The notes under the pieces: generated by a model
What the model saw: only the letters and a program-made list of their open reading frames with translations
Database searches by the model: none
Told to the model about the DNA's origin: nothing
NCBI GenBank assembly: GCA_020465985.1
Contig: JAANYP010006683.1
Span: 112,001-176,000, forward strand
Length of the DNA: 64,000 nt
Reading direction: 5' to 3'
From: Centrapalus pauciflorus
Taxonomy: Eukaryota > Streptophyta > Magnoliopsida > Asterales > Asteraceae
Translations under genes and position numbers: made by a program
Shown here: piece by piece, positions 35,421 through 47,600 of the stretch
Numbering within the stretch: position 1 is the stretch's first letter
Layout: each line of letters starts with the position of its first letter

Positions 35421-35637
35421 TAACCTGGTACATCTGGTTATACACGTGGGTGTCCAACTCAGCAAAAAAAATCAATGTCAGCTAAGTTAACTGTAAACTC
35501 AGTTAGTTTCCAGTTAGTTGAGTTAAAAGTTGCTAATATTGATAAAAAAACAAAAGTTATTGTTATTAATGATAAAAAAAATAATAATGTTGCTATTAAT
35601 GAAAAAAATGACAAAATATGTTACTATTTTTTGTCAT
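35421..35637. repeat. Right terminal inverted repeat of the Pack-MULE
   Basis: Inverted copy of 34630-34840 with a few substitutions and small T-run differences. Confidence 0.92.
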
Positions 35638-36395
35638 TAGCCCTTGATTAAATTGACATTTTAGCTTCCTAAACTTTATAATTAGTTTTATTGTGTTCTA
35701 AATGTTTATTAAACCTAAGATAATAAAATTTGATTTTAATACTCATCGTAATTAAATTGATTTTAAACGGTAGAACGTGGTTTAATTATTGTCGTGACCG
35801 TTAATTTCATTATTTGTTTTTCAATATATTAGTATTAGTATATTTAGTTTCTTTATTTTATTTTACTTTAAATTTTCGGGTCATCGCAACATATCACTTA
35901 AATTGATTTCGTCCTTAAAATTGAAAAATATAACTGTCGTACTAGTGTATTACTTGCTCAACCCTTGATCTTAATACATATCATTAGTTTCCGACACAAT
36001 TTAACAACTTAATTTTATTTAGTTATCATTATTTTTATGGTTTAATTTTATTTAGCTTTTATAATCTTCCTTATCATTATAATTATTATGGTCAGTATTT
36101 GTTGTTGTTGTTATTATCATTATTAAAATACATGAAAAAAAAACCATAAAGAAGCATCCCAATAGCAAATCAAGTGTGTCGGGATGTCCACGATGCAAAT
36201 AGAAAGTCTGGAGCCCGATTGGTAGGGTTAGAGTTCGAGATTCCGTTGTCCCATTATCAGTTAACCTCTTCCTTCTTCCATATAGTATCTTGATGGTTAC
36301 ACATTTGATCAATATGAAGTTTTTGATGATTGATAGATGGGCTATCCATTACTATCACTTTCGAAGAATGACATTTGTTAAGTATTTTATGTTTG
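35638..36395. other. Intergenic, nothing recognised
   Basis: AT-rich, no coding frame with family features; a short TTG/TTA-rich stretch near 36098-36125. Confidence 0.5.
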
Positions 36396-37510
36396 GGTTA
36401 GGTACTTATTTGATTAACAAACTATCAGATTTGTCTTATTTATCCCCTAAACTATTTTTTGTACACGTTTAACCATTAAATCTTTACTGTTGTATTTTGG
36501 AAGGAATGACCGGTTAAACTAGTCATTATACTAATGTGGCTGACGTAACATTTTGGATGACGTAGACACCATGTGTCCAAAATTAATGTTTTAAATTAAC
36601 CATGTAACAATCAACTTTGTCACATTTTAACAACTAAACTACTAAAACGTCTATTTCAACCACGAAACTATTAAAAATGTTTATTTCAGTCGTTAAACAT
36701 ATTTTCTCATTGTGATCAATATACTATCTCTTGCTATTTTATTTAGGTGAAATAATTGATGATATTAGTTTGTAATATTAAATTGAATAAATATGATAAC
36801 ACAAATACTATACGTACAAAATATATACCTATGTTTCATATCAAATTAGATTTTAGTGTCTAAAAACACCATTATCTCTTCATTGTACATCATAAATCGA
36901 TTTGTATCTAATAAACAATCATTAAACCTTCTTTTAGATTGAAATTTTTGATAAGTTTTCTTGCATATGTAAAAATATGTGCATGATAGTAGATTTAAAG
37001 GGGTCTGTTTTGTAGGTAGCGATAGTGATGATTTGGTGTCTGGAAATGTCAAAAATTAATTTGATGTCATAACATTTTTATACATGACATCCATATTATT
37101 ACAATGTTCCATATTAATATTTCAAACTAAATTTATTGTTTGTTTTCATCTACTTAAAATAATAGGTGATATTAAATGATCAAAATGAGAAAAAAAAAAT
37201 TTAATGATTAAAATGGACATTTTTAATAGTTGGTGGCTAAAGTGAACATTTTCATTAGTTTAGGATAAAATAAAACAAATTTAATAGTTATATAGTCAAA
37301 ATAAAAAATCAACTTTATACACATGACATTCATGTTATCCAGAAGTCAAGTTAGCGACATGCGAGCATAATGAGCGGTTTGACCGACCGTTTTTCTCTAA
37401 AATAAAATGATCAACTAAAGTTTGATGGCTAAGTATGTACAAAATATAGTTTTGTGACTAAATAGAACAAAAATCAGATAGTTTGATGGTCAAATATATT
37501 CTTGACTCTT
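36396..37510. mobile_element. Long imperfect inverted repeat, MULE/foldback-like
   Basis: Left arm about 36396-36720 and right arm about 37160-37510 are diverged inverted copies, sharing AAACTATCAGATTT, GTACACGTTTAACCAT and ATTAAAAATGT words. They surround about 440 bp without a gene. No TSD could be set, so edges are approximate. Confidence 0.6.
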
Positions 37511-38177
37511 ATTTTTGTATTGTTATTATTGTTATCATAACAGATATCAAAAGGCTTGTTATACGCAAACGTTTAATATTTGGTTTTAGTTCTAGTCACT
37601 GATTAAGTATTCATTGTTGTTTAATAAATAATTGAATTAGTTTATCATAAGACGTGTTATACGGTTTTCAATGTATGTACAAGATTAACCTAAATTGGTA
37701 TTTAATACGGATGATATTATGTAATATTTAAATTAGTTTTTCGGCTTCAGTTTCATCCACTTTGATTTTGTATATTTTTTTCACTATAAATTTTGGAAAA
37801 AAAAAAGAAAGATCGTACCACACCTAGACCGAATCACTACTATTCGATTTGGATTTGGATTTTTCGGTTCTAATATCTTTCTTTTTTCTAGCTTGATTTG
37901 TTTCAGTTTTGAAAGGTTACACATCCCTATTAATGAAAAATCAAATAATTATATATTATATAAATATATACATTTGTTATGGTATTTTATAGTTGAAAAT
38001 CTTCTAGTATCAAAATACCCATTTTATACACAAAAAAAAAAAATTTCAACTTCAAATAAGTGTGGAACCCATGTCATAAAATCATCCTCTCTCTCTCTAG
38101 AAAATGTACCGTTATTTATTCCCTTTGATTTCAACAATCTTTCTCTCTCTAAAATAAACTAACTTCAAATTTCAAAC
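37511..38177 (+). promoter_or_regulatory. Upstream region of the COBRA-like gene
   Basis: A TATATAAA box lies at 37957-37964. Pyrimidine-rich CTCTCTCTCTC stretches lie at 38088-38098 and near 38142, common around plant transcription starts. The exact start site cannot be read from sequence. Confidence 0.45.
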
Positions 38178-41100
38178 ATGCATTCCACCTTCTTCATCCT
38201 CCTCCTGTTCGCCACCACCATCACCGCCCAAACTCCACCGGCACCACCACCGTCCTCCGACGCCTGCAACGGCATCTTCTTATCCTACACTTACATTTCC
38301 GGATCCAAAATCCCACCCGAATTCACATACGAACCCGCCAAACAACCTTACAGCTTCAAATCGACACTCTCGGTGCTCAACAATGAGGCTGAAGAGCTTA
38401 AATCATGGAGGGTTTTTGTCGGGTTTCAACACGATGAATATTTGGTATCCGTTTCTAATGCTGTGATTGCTGATGGGTCGGCTAGTCTTCCGGGTCGGGT
38501 TGGGAACGGGACCGTCTTTGCTGGGTTTCCAAATTCGGATTTGAAAACGGCTATTGAGACTGCTGGTGATTTGAATCAAATGTCGGTTCGGGTTGAATTT
38601 GTGGGTACGCAATTCGGTGTCGGGTCGCCTGGTGTTCCTATGCCGGATAGTATATCGCTTGTTAACGATGGGTTTCTTTGTCCTACACCTATTATGCAAG
38701 GTAATCTATCATATTCATATTTTTTAATTGGGTTAATTCCGAGAAATACAACCTATTTTGTTAAATTTCCTGATTATAGCAATTTACTTTGCTAAAATTC
38801 GAGCCATCTATTTCTAGTTACACAAATAGTAAATTTTCTTCAACACTTACAAAAAGCTATTTTAAATTTTACTACTTAATACATAATGTCAAATTTATCA
38901 GTAACTTTTCCAACTAGTTACATGTACTCGAGTTCAACTAATTAAAAACTTAATTTAAACGAACTCGAGCTTAAATTTAAGCTCATTTAATAGACGAGCT
39001 CGAGGCTGAACTTCATATATCGAACTCGCGAAGATAAATGAGGCATATATAAATATATTTTTTAATTAATAAATATATAATATACAGATTAAATAAATAT
39101 AAATTTATAAAAATAAGTAGATTATATAAAAGTTATTAAAAATTTATATATAATAATAAAGAAAATGTTGTGGGTTACATGTTAGCATTCTTAACTCAAC
39201 AAAATTTTGTTGTCCCGCCTAAAACACTTTCAAATATATTTATCTCAATTTCTTTTCTAATTTATTTGCATACGATTAATACTAAATTTAACAACATAAG
39301 AAAAAAAAAAGAGTTAATTACAAAAATGGTCCCTGTGGTTTGTCTTAAAATTTGGATTTGGTCCCTGAACTTTTAATTTTGCAGAAACGGTCCTTATTTT
39401 CATAGTTTGTTTGCAATTTTAGTCCCTCAACCTATTAACTTTTCTAATATGACCAAATTACCCTTATTTTAATGCAAACTATAGGGATCATTTCTACAAT
39501 TAATTTTTTTAACTCTTTTTTATTCTTAATTAAATAAATTATTTTTTTGTGTTACTTAAATTTAATAAACTATAAAAAATAGAAAAGAATTATTTAATTA
39601 TTTATGTTGGTTCATAAATGATTTAGATATTTTTAGTCTTAATTAATTTTAATTTACTATAATCAAAGTGTAAACCAAACAAAATTTATAATCGAAAAAA
39701 TCATTTGTGCTTAGAAATTATTTTTTAAAGGTTTCATAAATAAGAAAATTTTCTCTATAATTATTTATATTGGTTCATATATTTATAATAAAAATTATTT
39801 ATGTTGATCAAACCACAAATACCATTTATGTAGTTGACTCTACTTTATTTTTAGTGTTAATTAACTTTATTAAATTATTAAAAAAATTATTTATGAGCCA
39901 ACAGTTTAATTAAAGTTAAAAATATTAAAGAACTTAAATAAATAAAATGTTAATGTTTAATTTGACCGAGTTAAAAAAAACTTCCAAATGGTTTAAGACA
40001 ACTCAAATTTTTTTATTTAACGTGTCAATTAGTTTATCGTTTTAATTTTTAATTACATCAAAAACGATTAAAATTTTAGGTCCATATAACATCTTTGAGA
40101 TTCATGATTAACAACTTTAATAATCAAACTTTGGTTTGTCAGACCTTTACATTAAAATCGATAAATATAAATAGGTTTTTAATCTTTTTTCGTCTTTCAA
40201 TTTGACTTTTCATTTTAATCCGATAAAATCGACACCTTAAAAAATTAAACCATTTAGATTTATCACTTTACCACTATCACCTTGCTTTGAACCAACAAAC
40301 ATAATTTTATTATAAATTTATGAACCAACATAAATAATCATAGAGTCAAATATTTTTATAATATTTTATATACGAAACCTCTAGAAAATAGTTTCTAAAC
40401 ATAAATGATTTTTTCGAGTATAAATATTGATTGGTTTACACTTTGATTATAGTAAATTAAAATTAATTATGACTAAAAATATCTAAATAATTTATGAACC
40501 AACATAAATAATTAAATACTTTTTTTTTCTTTTTTTTATAGTTTACTAAATTTAAGTAACACTAAAAAATAATTTATTTAATTAAGAATAAAAAATAGTT
40601 AAAAAATTAATTGTAGAAATGGTCCCTATAGTTTGCATCAAATAAGGGCAATTTGGTCATATTAGAAAAGTTAATAGGTTGAGGGACCAAAATTGCAAAC
40701 AAACTATGAAAATAAGGACCGTTTCTGCAAAATTGAAAGTTTAGGGACCAAATCCAAATTTTAGGACAAAGCACAGTGACCATTTTTGTAATTAACTCAA
40801 AAAAAAAAATGAATCGAATGATTTTAATAACTTCCTAATTTAATTTATGATTCGGTTTAAAATGATTTCTTTTGTATTGGTTTATAAAACTTGTTGAGTT
40901 AACCCTTATATCAAAGAAAAATATGTCAAATAATCAAAGTACAAATATTTATTAAAAGTCTCTTAAGTATCAACCATGATTCAAAACATACTGACTTGTT
41001 CATAACTTTTAACTTTTATTTAAAAAAAACATATATGGTGTCTTTTTAATTTAATCTACACATAATCATTATTGACTTTTTAAAATTATTAGCCAATATT

Positions 41101-43747
41101 AATTCAGAAAAAATATTTTGCAGTTGTAATAATTATAACTTTTATGTAAATTTTCTAAAAGTAATAACATAAATTTAAATATTTGTTAATTTTATTTATT
41201 CTCATATTATGTTTTTTAATATCATAGTTAATATTTTTTTTGAATACTTCATCAATTCAATTTCAGTATTAACATTTCATTTTACTATTATTATACTACA
41301 AATTTATAATAATATTTCATGATTGTGTATATTTAAAACAATAACTTTATTAAACATGTTTCATTATAATATATGAGTAAATAAACTAGTTATATATATA
41401 ATAAACGAGTCGAGCTCGAGCTTGTTAAATTATTAATGAGCCAAACTCGAGCTTCATATAGAGAGTATGGAACGAGCCGAGCTCGAGCTCGAGACACATA
41501 CTTTTAAACGAGTCGAGCTTGACGCTTAACGGGCTTGAGTTCGGCTCAGTTCGTTTACACCACTAGCTACACGTCCCGAGACAACTTGTACTAATTATAA
41601 CAATCTACTTATTATTTTTCACGATAATAACAATCAATCAGCAACATTACGACGTCAAATTATTTCAACGGCCCAACGAAAATGAGTTGGAAGTGAATGA
41701 TTAAATGACATGGAATATATTTAGGATCGTTTGTTTACAATAAAGATGTATGAATATGGTCCGAAATCTAATTATCTAAATATCAGATTTAACTTACTTT
41801 ATAATGTACATATAAATTAGATATAACCATATAAGATGTTTTATCCTCTAAAATTGAAGAGGAAATGAGTAGTCAGATGTCAAATTAAGAGAATTTTAAT
41901 TTCAAATTTATGGTCACATCTTAATTTCAGACATAGTTTTTAAACGTCAAACATTTAACCTCTTAAAAAATAAACAATATCTTAAAAAAGCTATTTACGT
42001 CACAAAATTAACCCGATGAAAATCTCTTGTATTCCTTTCGACGAGAATGATTAATCGATTAATTTCTATAATCATGAGAAAATAGAATATAAATTGTTAT
42101 AACCCGTAAAACTTAAAGCATGTTGATATAATTGAGAAAAATTAGAAAATGTATCGTTAGTATTGGTAAATATAAAAGTAGATTGCTAAAATTATGAATT
42201 CTAACAAAGTAGGTTGCTACTTCAGTATTTCTTGTAATTAAACTTTCGTATTTGAATCGAGTTTATCATACGAAGAACACGAAAACTAATGTGTTTTCGG
42301 CATATCGATCAATCTTTTAGGGACTAGAGTGATGGAAGTTTGCTGTATGAAAGATCCGAACGCCATAGTTAACGTAACTGTGGACGATGAGTTTCTTCCG
42401 CGTCAAGAAGGCGATCTAACGATTATGTACGATGTGATTAGAACGTACGAGTCGAATTACTGGGCTTCGGTTACCATCGAGAACCATAGCCCCCTTGGCC
42501 GGCTCGATAATTGGAACCTAACCTGGGACTGGATGCGAGACGAGTTCATAAACGATATGAAAGGCGCTTATCCGTTCACTCGTGACTCTACGAGTTGCGT
42601 ATTCGGTCCGCAGGGTGCGTTTTACAAACAGATGGATTTCTCAAACGTTTTGAACTGTGAAAGACGACCAACGTTGATCGATTTACCCCTCGACATGACC
42701 AACAACACCCAACTCGGAAACATCCCGTTTTGTTGCCGAAACGGGACGATCTTGCCGAAAATAATGGACCCGAGTAAGTCAAAATCGGCGTTCCAGATAC
42801 AAGTCTACAAGATGCCACCAGATCTTAACCGATCGGAACTCGTTCCACCGCAAAACTTCAAGATAAGTGGCTGGTTGAACGCCGATTATAAGTGTGGCCC
42901 ACCTGTACGAGTCAGTCCTAGTCGGTTTGATGACCCTAGCGGACTTCCTGGTTCAACTGCGGTATCGAGCTGGCAAGTGGTGTGTAACATAACACAAGCT
43001 AAAACTTCAAGCCCGCAATGCTGTGTGTCGTTTTCGGCATACTACAACGAGTCCATCGTACCATGCCCGACTTGTGCTTGTGGCTGTCCAAGTGCAAGTT
43101 CCGTAAAATGTAGCACAACTACACCCGCGCTTTTACTGCCTTCAGAAGCGCTTCTCGTCCCATTCGATAACCGAACAAGACTGGCTACAGCTTGGGCTAG
43201 CCTGAAACACCGCACCATACCGAGCTCGTTACCCTGTGCAGACAACTGTGGTGTTAGTATAAACTGGCACTTGCTTACGGACTATAGAGGAGGGTGGTCT
43301 TCTCGACTCACTCTCTTCAACTGGGACGACACTGCATTTGCCGATTGGTTCGTTGCAGTGCAATTAGACAAGTCTCTCCCCGGGTTCGAGAAAGTGTACT
43401 CGTTCAACGGTACAACTCTCGTGGTGAATGGAAAGAACAACACGATTATAATGCAGGGTTTACCGGGACTGAACTATCTCGTTGGTGAAGTTGACGGAGT
43501 TAACCCACAAAAGGACCCACGAGTACCTGGGAAACAACAGTCGGTTATCTCATTCACGAAGAAATACACGCCGGGTATCAATGTACCAGCTGGCGATGGA
43601 TTTCCGACCAAAGTTTTCTTCAACGGGGAAGAATGTGCACTTCCTAGAACACTTCCGATGAATGATTCTCACCAAAAGAACATCAATGGAGTATTTTCAG
43701 TTGTTATAGCGATCATCATCTTCATCTTCATGTCAATGCAGCATTGA
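38178..43747 (+). CDS. COBL7: COBRA-like GPI-anchored protein, COBL7 type (two exons)
   Basis: Exon 1 is 38178-38700 and exon 2 is 42321-43747; a GT-AG intron of 3620 bp splits a Gly codon. The join gives 649 residues, close to the roughly 660 of the long COBL7-11 subgroup. Visible parts are an N-terminal signal peptide (about residues 1-18), a Pro-rich spacer and the N-terminal extension that separates this subgroup from COBRA itself. The COBRA domain follows, with FDDPSGLPG-type and CGPPVRVSPS blocks and the hallmark CCVS motif at residues 408-411 beside a Cys-rich PCPTCACGC. A hydrophobic C-terminal tail (about 630-646) fits GPI-anchor addition. COBRA-like proteins sit on the outer plasma membrane and help orient cellulose deposition or pollen-tube growth. 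The intron has grown through a Mutator-like element and a MITE. The gene looks intact. Subgroup is firm; choice of COBL7 over COBL10/11 is inference. Confidence 0.93.
38922..39030. repeat. GAGCTCGAG-rich repeat fragment (left)
   Basis: Intronic AACTCGAGCTTAAATTTAAG and GACGAGCTCGAGGCTG words, related to 41400-41565. Together they may be the ends of one hAT-like repeat later split by the Mutator-like element. Confidence 0.35.
39312..40797. mobile_element. Mutator-like element with arms of about 490 bp in the COBL intron
   Basis: The ends read AGTTAATTACAAAAATGGTC and its inverse. Inverted arms extend from 39312 to about 39800 and from about 40305 to 40797, enclosing about 500 bp of AT-rich sequence. 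No transposase. This TIR type is common in plant non-autonomous Mutator-like elements. It lies wholly inside the intron, so the primary transcript could fold into a very long hairpin. Confidence 0.82.
41400..41565. repeat. GAGCTCGAG-rich repeat fragment (right)
   Basis: Repeated ACGAGTCGAGCTCGAGC and CCGAGCTCGAGCTCGAG words ending in CAGTTCGTTTACACCACTAG, typical of one end of a widespread plant hAT-like repeat. Confidence 0.45.
41724..41981. mobile_element. Tourist-like MITE in the COBL intron
   Basis: 258 bp flanked by the 3-bp direct repeat tta (41721-41723, 41982-41984). The end pair GGATCGTTTGTTTAC / GATATTGTTTATTTT fits the PIF/Harbinger type. Shares its interior (CATTTAACCTCTTAAAAAA, TTTTATCCTCT) with the copy at 45901. 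Confidence 0.72.
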
Positions 43748-44624
43748 CAGTCATGGAAGATGTTGTATAGAAGTACTTTATACGTAATTTGTGATGTTTT
43801 ATACGTATCGAGGGGTGTTTTGGTCTATATATTTTGAACCGATACTTTCGGTTGAAATGTATGAGATTCAAATTTAGTTTTCTGAAAAAGTAATTTCTTA
43901 GTAAAATGTATAAAAAAGAAAAAAAACTAAAACTGAAAACTAAACCAGCTTCTAAGTATGTAAGGTTCCGAAAAGGGACCGAATTAAAAAATTAGAACGA
44001 GAATCGGACCAGATGTTAACAGTACCATTGGGTCCTTATTTTTACCCAACTTTTACAGATAAAAATGAAATACAAAACATAATAGAACCGGAACCAGAAA
44101 ACTGAAAACATCATAAACAAGAAACAAACTGTTTGATACTGGTTGGTTTTACAATCCAGTCTTGAGTTCTAACACCCCTAACGAAAACCATGATCATGAA
44201 CGTAAACGGACTAAATGGGGAAAAAAAAAAGTTAAACCATCACAATCAATTTATAAACTAAATCAATGCAGATTTGGTTAACAATTATTATATGAAAATC
44301 CTTAATAAACCACATACATGATCATAAGCAAATAAATGAGAAACCAAAATCCAACAAATGAATTGCAATGAAGATCTTTAGAGTAAAAACCAAGTATAAA
44401 ACACCATGTTAATCCTAAAAAAAGTCTAAAAAATAATACCCACAAATCCAATTCATAAAGTTAACCTTCTCTGCTATGTTTTCATGAATCATAATCTACC
44501 AAAAGAAGTGCAGATATACCTTTGCATATCCAACTTTCAAACTGTTTTCATAATCTTCGGTTCTTCACGAATTGACCAAAAGCAAACTATGTACACCCGA
44601 GAATGCACGAAGCCAAACGCGTCC
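43748..44624. other. Region between the convergent COBL and response-regulator genes
   Basis: 877 bp serving as the 3' regions of both genes. A GGTTCCGAAAAGGGACCG to CTAACACCCCTAACG stretch (43960-44185) looks like a decayed hAT-type repeat. No gene. Confidence 0.5.
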
Positions 44625-47600
44625 TTACACTGGGAGGTTATCCAAAGAATGCCAATCGAAGCCGAATTCATTTTCTGCCTGTCCAATGCCTTCTTGCTGA
44701 TGTTGCTGTTAAATACGACGAAACAGATAATCCTTAAGAACCAGAGGGGTTTTGAGTTTTCTATCTTGTCATTAAGTCATAGTTAAACGACAATTTAAGC
44801 ATGATAAACGAACCTGTGAGAGTATTGCTGCGAGGGGATCATCTTGACTGTAATCGTCAGGAGAAAACAGTTGACGAGAGCTGCTGCCGACAGTTTTCAG
44901 ACCAGAAGCGTAGTTATCTTGAAGAGCATTTAATCCTCCTTGCATATTATTTGTATTGAGAGGAGCGTTGAAAGTCATATCCGTGCCTTGTAAATCCCAA
45001 TCATGTGGTCTGTTTTGATTTACATCGTTTGCAAGACTGTAACTTGGAACAAACCCTTCTCTCGGAATATTGGTTTCTACATTCCCATCTCGTCGGAGGG
45101 TCGATGTAGACATGATGGAAGGAACTCCAGAACTAACCCCGAGAGGATAAGAAGTATTCCCAGTCAAGTCTGTTCTGTGAATTGCTGGAAAATCCACTAG
45201 AGATGACGGATGTGAAACCACCGGATTAGTCAAGATGGGCCGTCTCGAGACAAGATTTTGAGCTTGACTTTGGCCTGTCATCGGAACCAGACTTTGACTA
45301 TTCATGCCTGTGAAAGAACGCTGCAAACCAACAAGCTGCTTTGGCTCCATAGTTGTGGGAATCCCATGAAGCAAATTCATCTGCTTGTTGATATTAATAT
45401 TCTGCACATGCTGGTTTTGGGCTTGCCCATATCTCATCGGGTTCTGGAAGCTAAAAATGTTTCTTTGATCAACTACGGGCACAGAAACCGGAGACTTCAA
45501 GTTACCTGACCTGCCAAGAGCCGCAGCCTGGAGAGTGGCAAGACTTTGAGCAGGGAGTTGACCGCTGGCCGCTATAGCTTGAAGGTCAAGATCACTGAGT
45601 GATGATATTGGCCCGTAGCCTGCATCCGGGTTACCCATAAAAGAGGTGTTTATCCCGCCTGATTGCTGGGACCCGCTGAGTCTTTTAAGATAAAGTCGAT
45701 ATTTCTGCAAATACATTGAAATGAAGCAAGTTTTACAAGGTATCGTATCCAAATATATCACAGATGGATGTGTTGCGCAAAACTACTCTAGGTTTATCAG
45801 TATCCCCTTTATGAAATAAAAACCACCTTCCTGCTTGTCGCAAGGAGAAGTGGGAAAATGGGCAGATCAGAGGTGTTAAATAACAAGCCAAAAAGAGTAA
45901 GGGTGCGTTTGTTTTTAATTAAGAGGATCTAAAAATGGTCTGAAGTCTGAATTTCAGATCTTAACCTAATTTGTACTGTTCGTTTACATTCAGACTTAAG
46001 AGGTTCTATCCTCTGAATTTTAAGAGGAAAAGAGTTGTCTGGATTAAAATTAAGAGCCTCTTAATTTCAGATGTTAAGGCCTTCTCTTAATTTCAGACGT
46101 GGTTTTCAGACTTCAGACATTTAACCTCTTAAAAAACAAATAACACCTAAGTATTTGATACATGTCCAATTGGATTTGATTGGAGTTACTTGCCAACACT
46201 TTCTTGTCCTTTTTTCATATTATAAATAACTAACGAATTAATTATGATTATATAAGTAATATACTATTAAAATAACAAACTACATTAATAAAGCAATTTA
46301 GAGGCTAGTAAGTATTTGAGTAAATTTTGGCCGACTTTTGTGACATTCTACCCCTTTGATGTGTTCCATTTTAGCCAAGGTTTAAAACTTTATGCATTTG
46401 ACACGTTGGACATAAATATAACCAAAATGACCCAGTTTTAGACAATGAGCCGAAATTATCACATGTATCAAGAAGTAAAAGGATCCAAGTCATAAAAGCG
46501 ACATGATACAGATTTTCAGGATATTTAGAGCGATAATTGATTGTGGAATAAGAAGGGTACCTGAAGGTGGCTAGCGACGTTTTCTCTTGTTAGTCCTGGA
46601 ACATTCATGAGATCCAAGATTTTCTTCGGAACAGCCTCTGCGTAAATACAAGTTCAATAAATTAGAATTCAGACGTAGATCAATATATATATATTCAAAA
46701 AAATGTTACACACTGTCTATTCCAAGCTGATTAACGGCTGCGACGAATTGTTGATGAAGTTCCACAGACCAAACAACACGAGGCTTCTTCGAAGAAGAAG
46801 AATCGTCTCTTTCCTCGGCTTCATCCTCATCATCTTTCCTTCTTTTTGAGTTTTTCAAAGTATGCCCTTCATTTGCAGAAGACGAGTAGTCAGGCTCTTC
46901 GATCTGTTTCTGTTGTCGGTCACCATCATCCAAACTTGTTGACGGCTCGAGATCCTTCCACTCATGCTTCCTTTTTCGAACCACATGCTGCCAGATGTTA
47001 CGTAGTGCCTCTATGCGTACGGGTTTTATTAGATAGTCACACGCCCCGTGTGTAACACCCTTCATAACTACACTCTTGCTGTCATCCGCTGACATCACTG
47101 ATAAATTTAATCACGATAAATCCAGTTAAACTATTTGATACAATGTGGCATTAGCTCGTGAAGTGAGTAGATGAAAAATAATCATCCAATTTTTATACAA
47201 GTTACTCTGGTTTCTCAAACCATACACATGTTTCAAACGGTTAACCACAAACTTACATGTTGAGTTCTCATCCACATGGATGCCTGAAAAACTATGTTGT
47301 AGTTTATTTTAACTAACATGGGAATAAATTTTTTTGCTATTCTGGTGCAATTTAAAAAAATTAATTATGCTAGGGCATATTATGAATGAAAAACCTAGGT
47401 ATGCAACTGAAAAGTAATGCAATCCCAAAGGCTCGAACATAAAAGGAGACATATCATCCAGACATCAACGATTATGCATGAATAACAGATGAGGACATAC
47501 CCTTAAAACGTTTGTGTATTTTCCATCGTCCCCAAACCGAATGGCAATGTTTAACCGATGGTCAGATTTACAACATTTTCCTTACGTGCCATATAACATG

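Larger units (their letters stand above)
34630..35637 (+). mobile_element. Pack-MULE-like element with captured GT34 gene fragment
   Basis: Left arm 34630-34840 and right arm 35421-35637 are inverted repeats of about 215 bp and roughly 92 percent identity by eye. Both are full of ATTAATAGCAAC and AACTGGAAACTAACTGAGTT words. The 580 bp between them are not TE-like: they are GC-richer and match a plant glycosyltransferase. Long TIRs around a host-gene piece define Pack-MULEs. I could not find a clear 9-bp TSD, so the superfamily call rests on the TIR length and the cargo. Confidence 0.8.
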
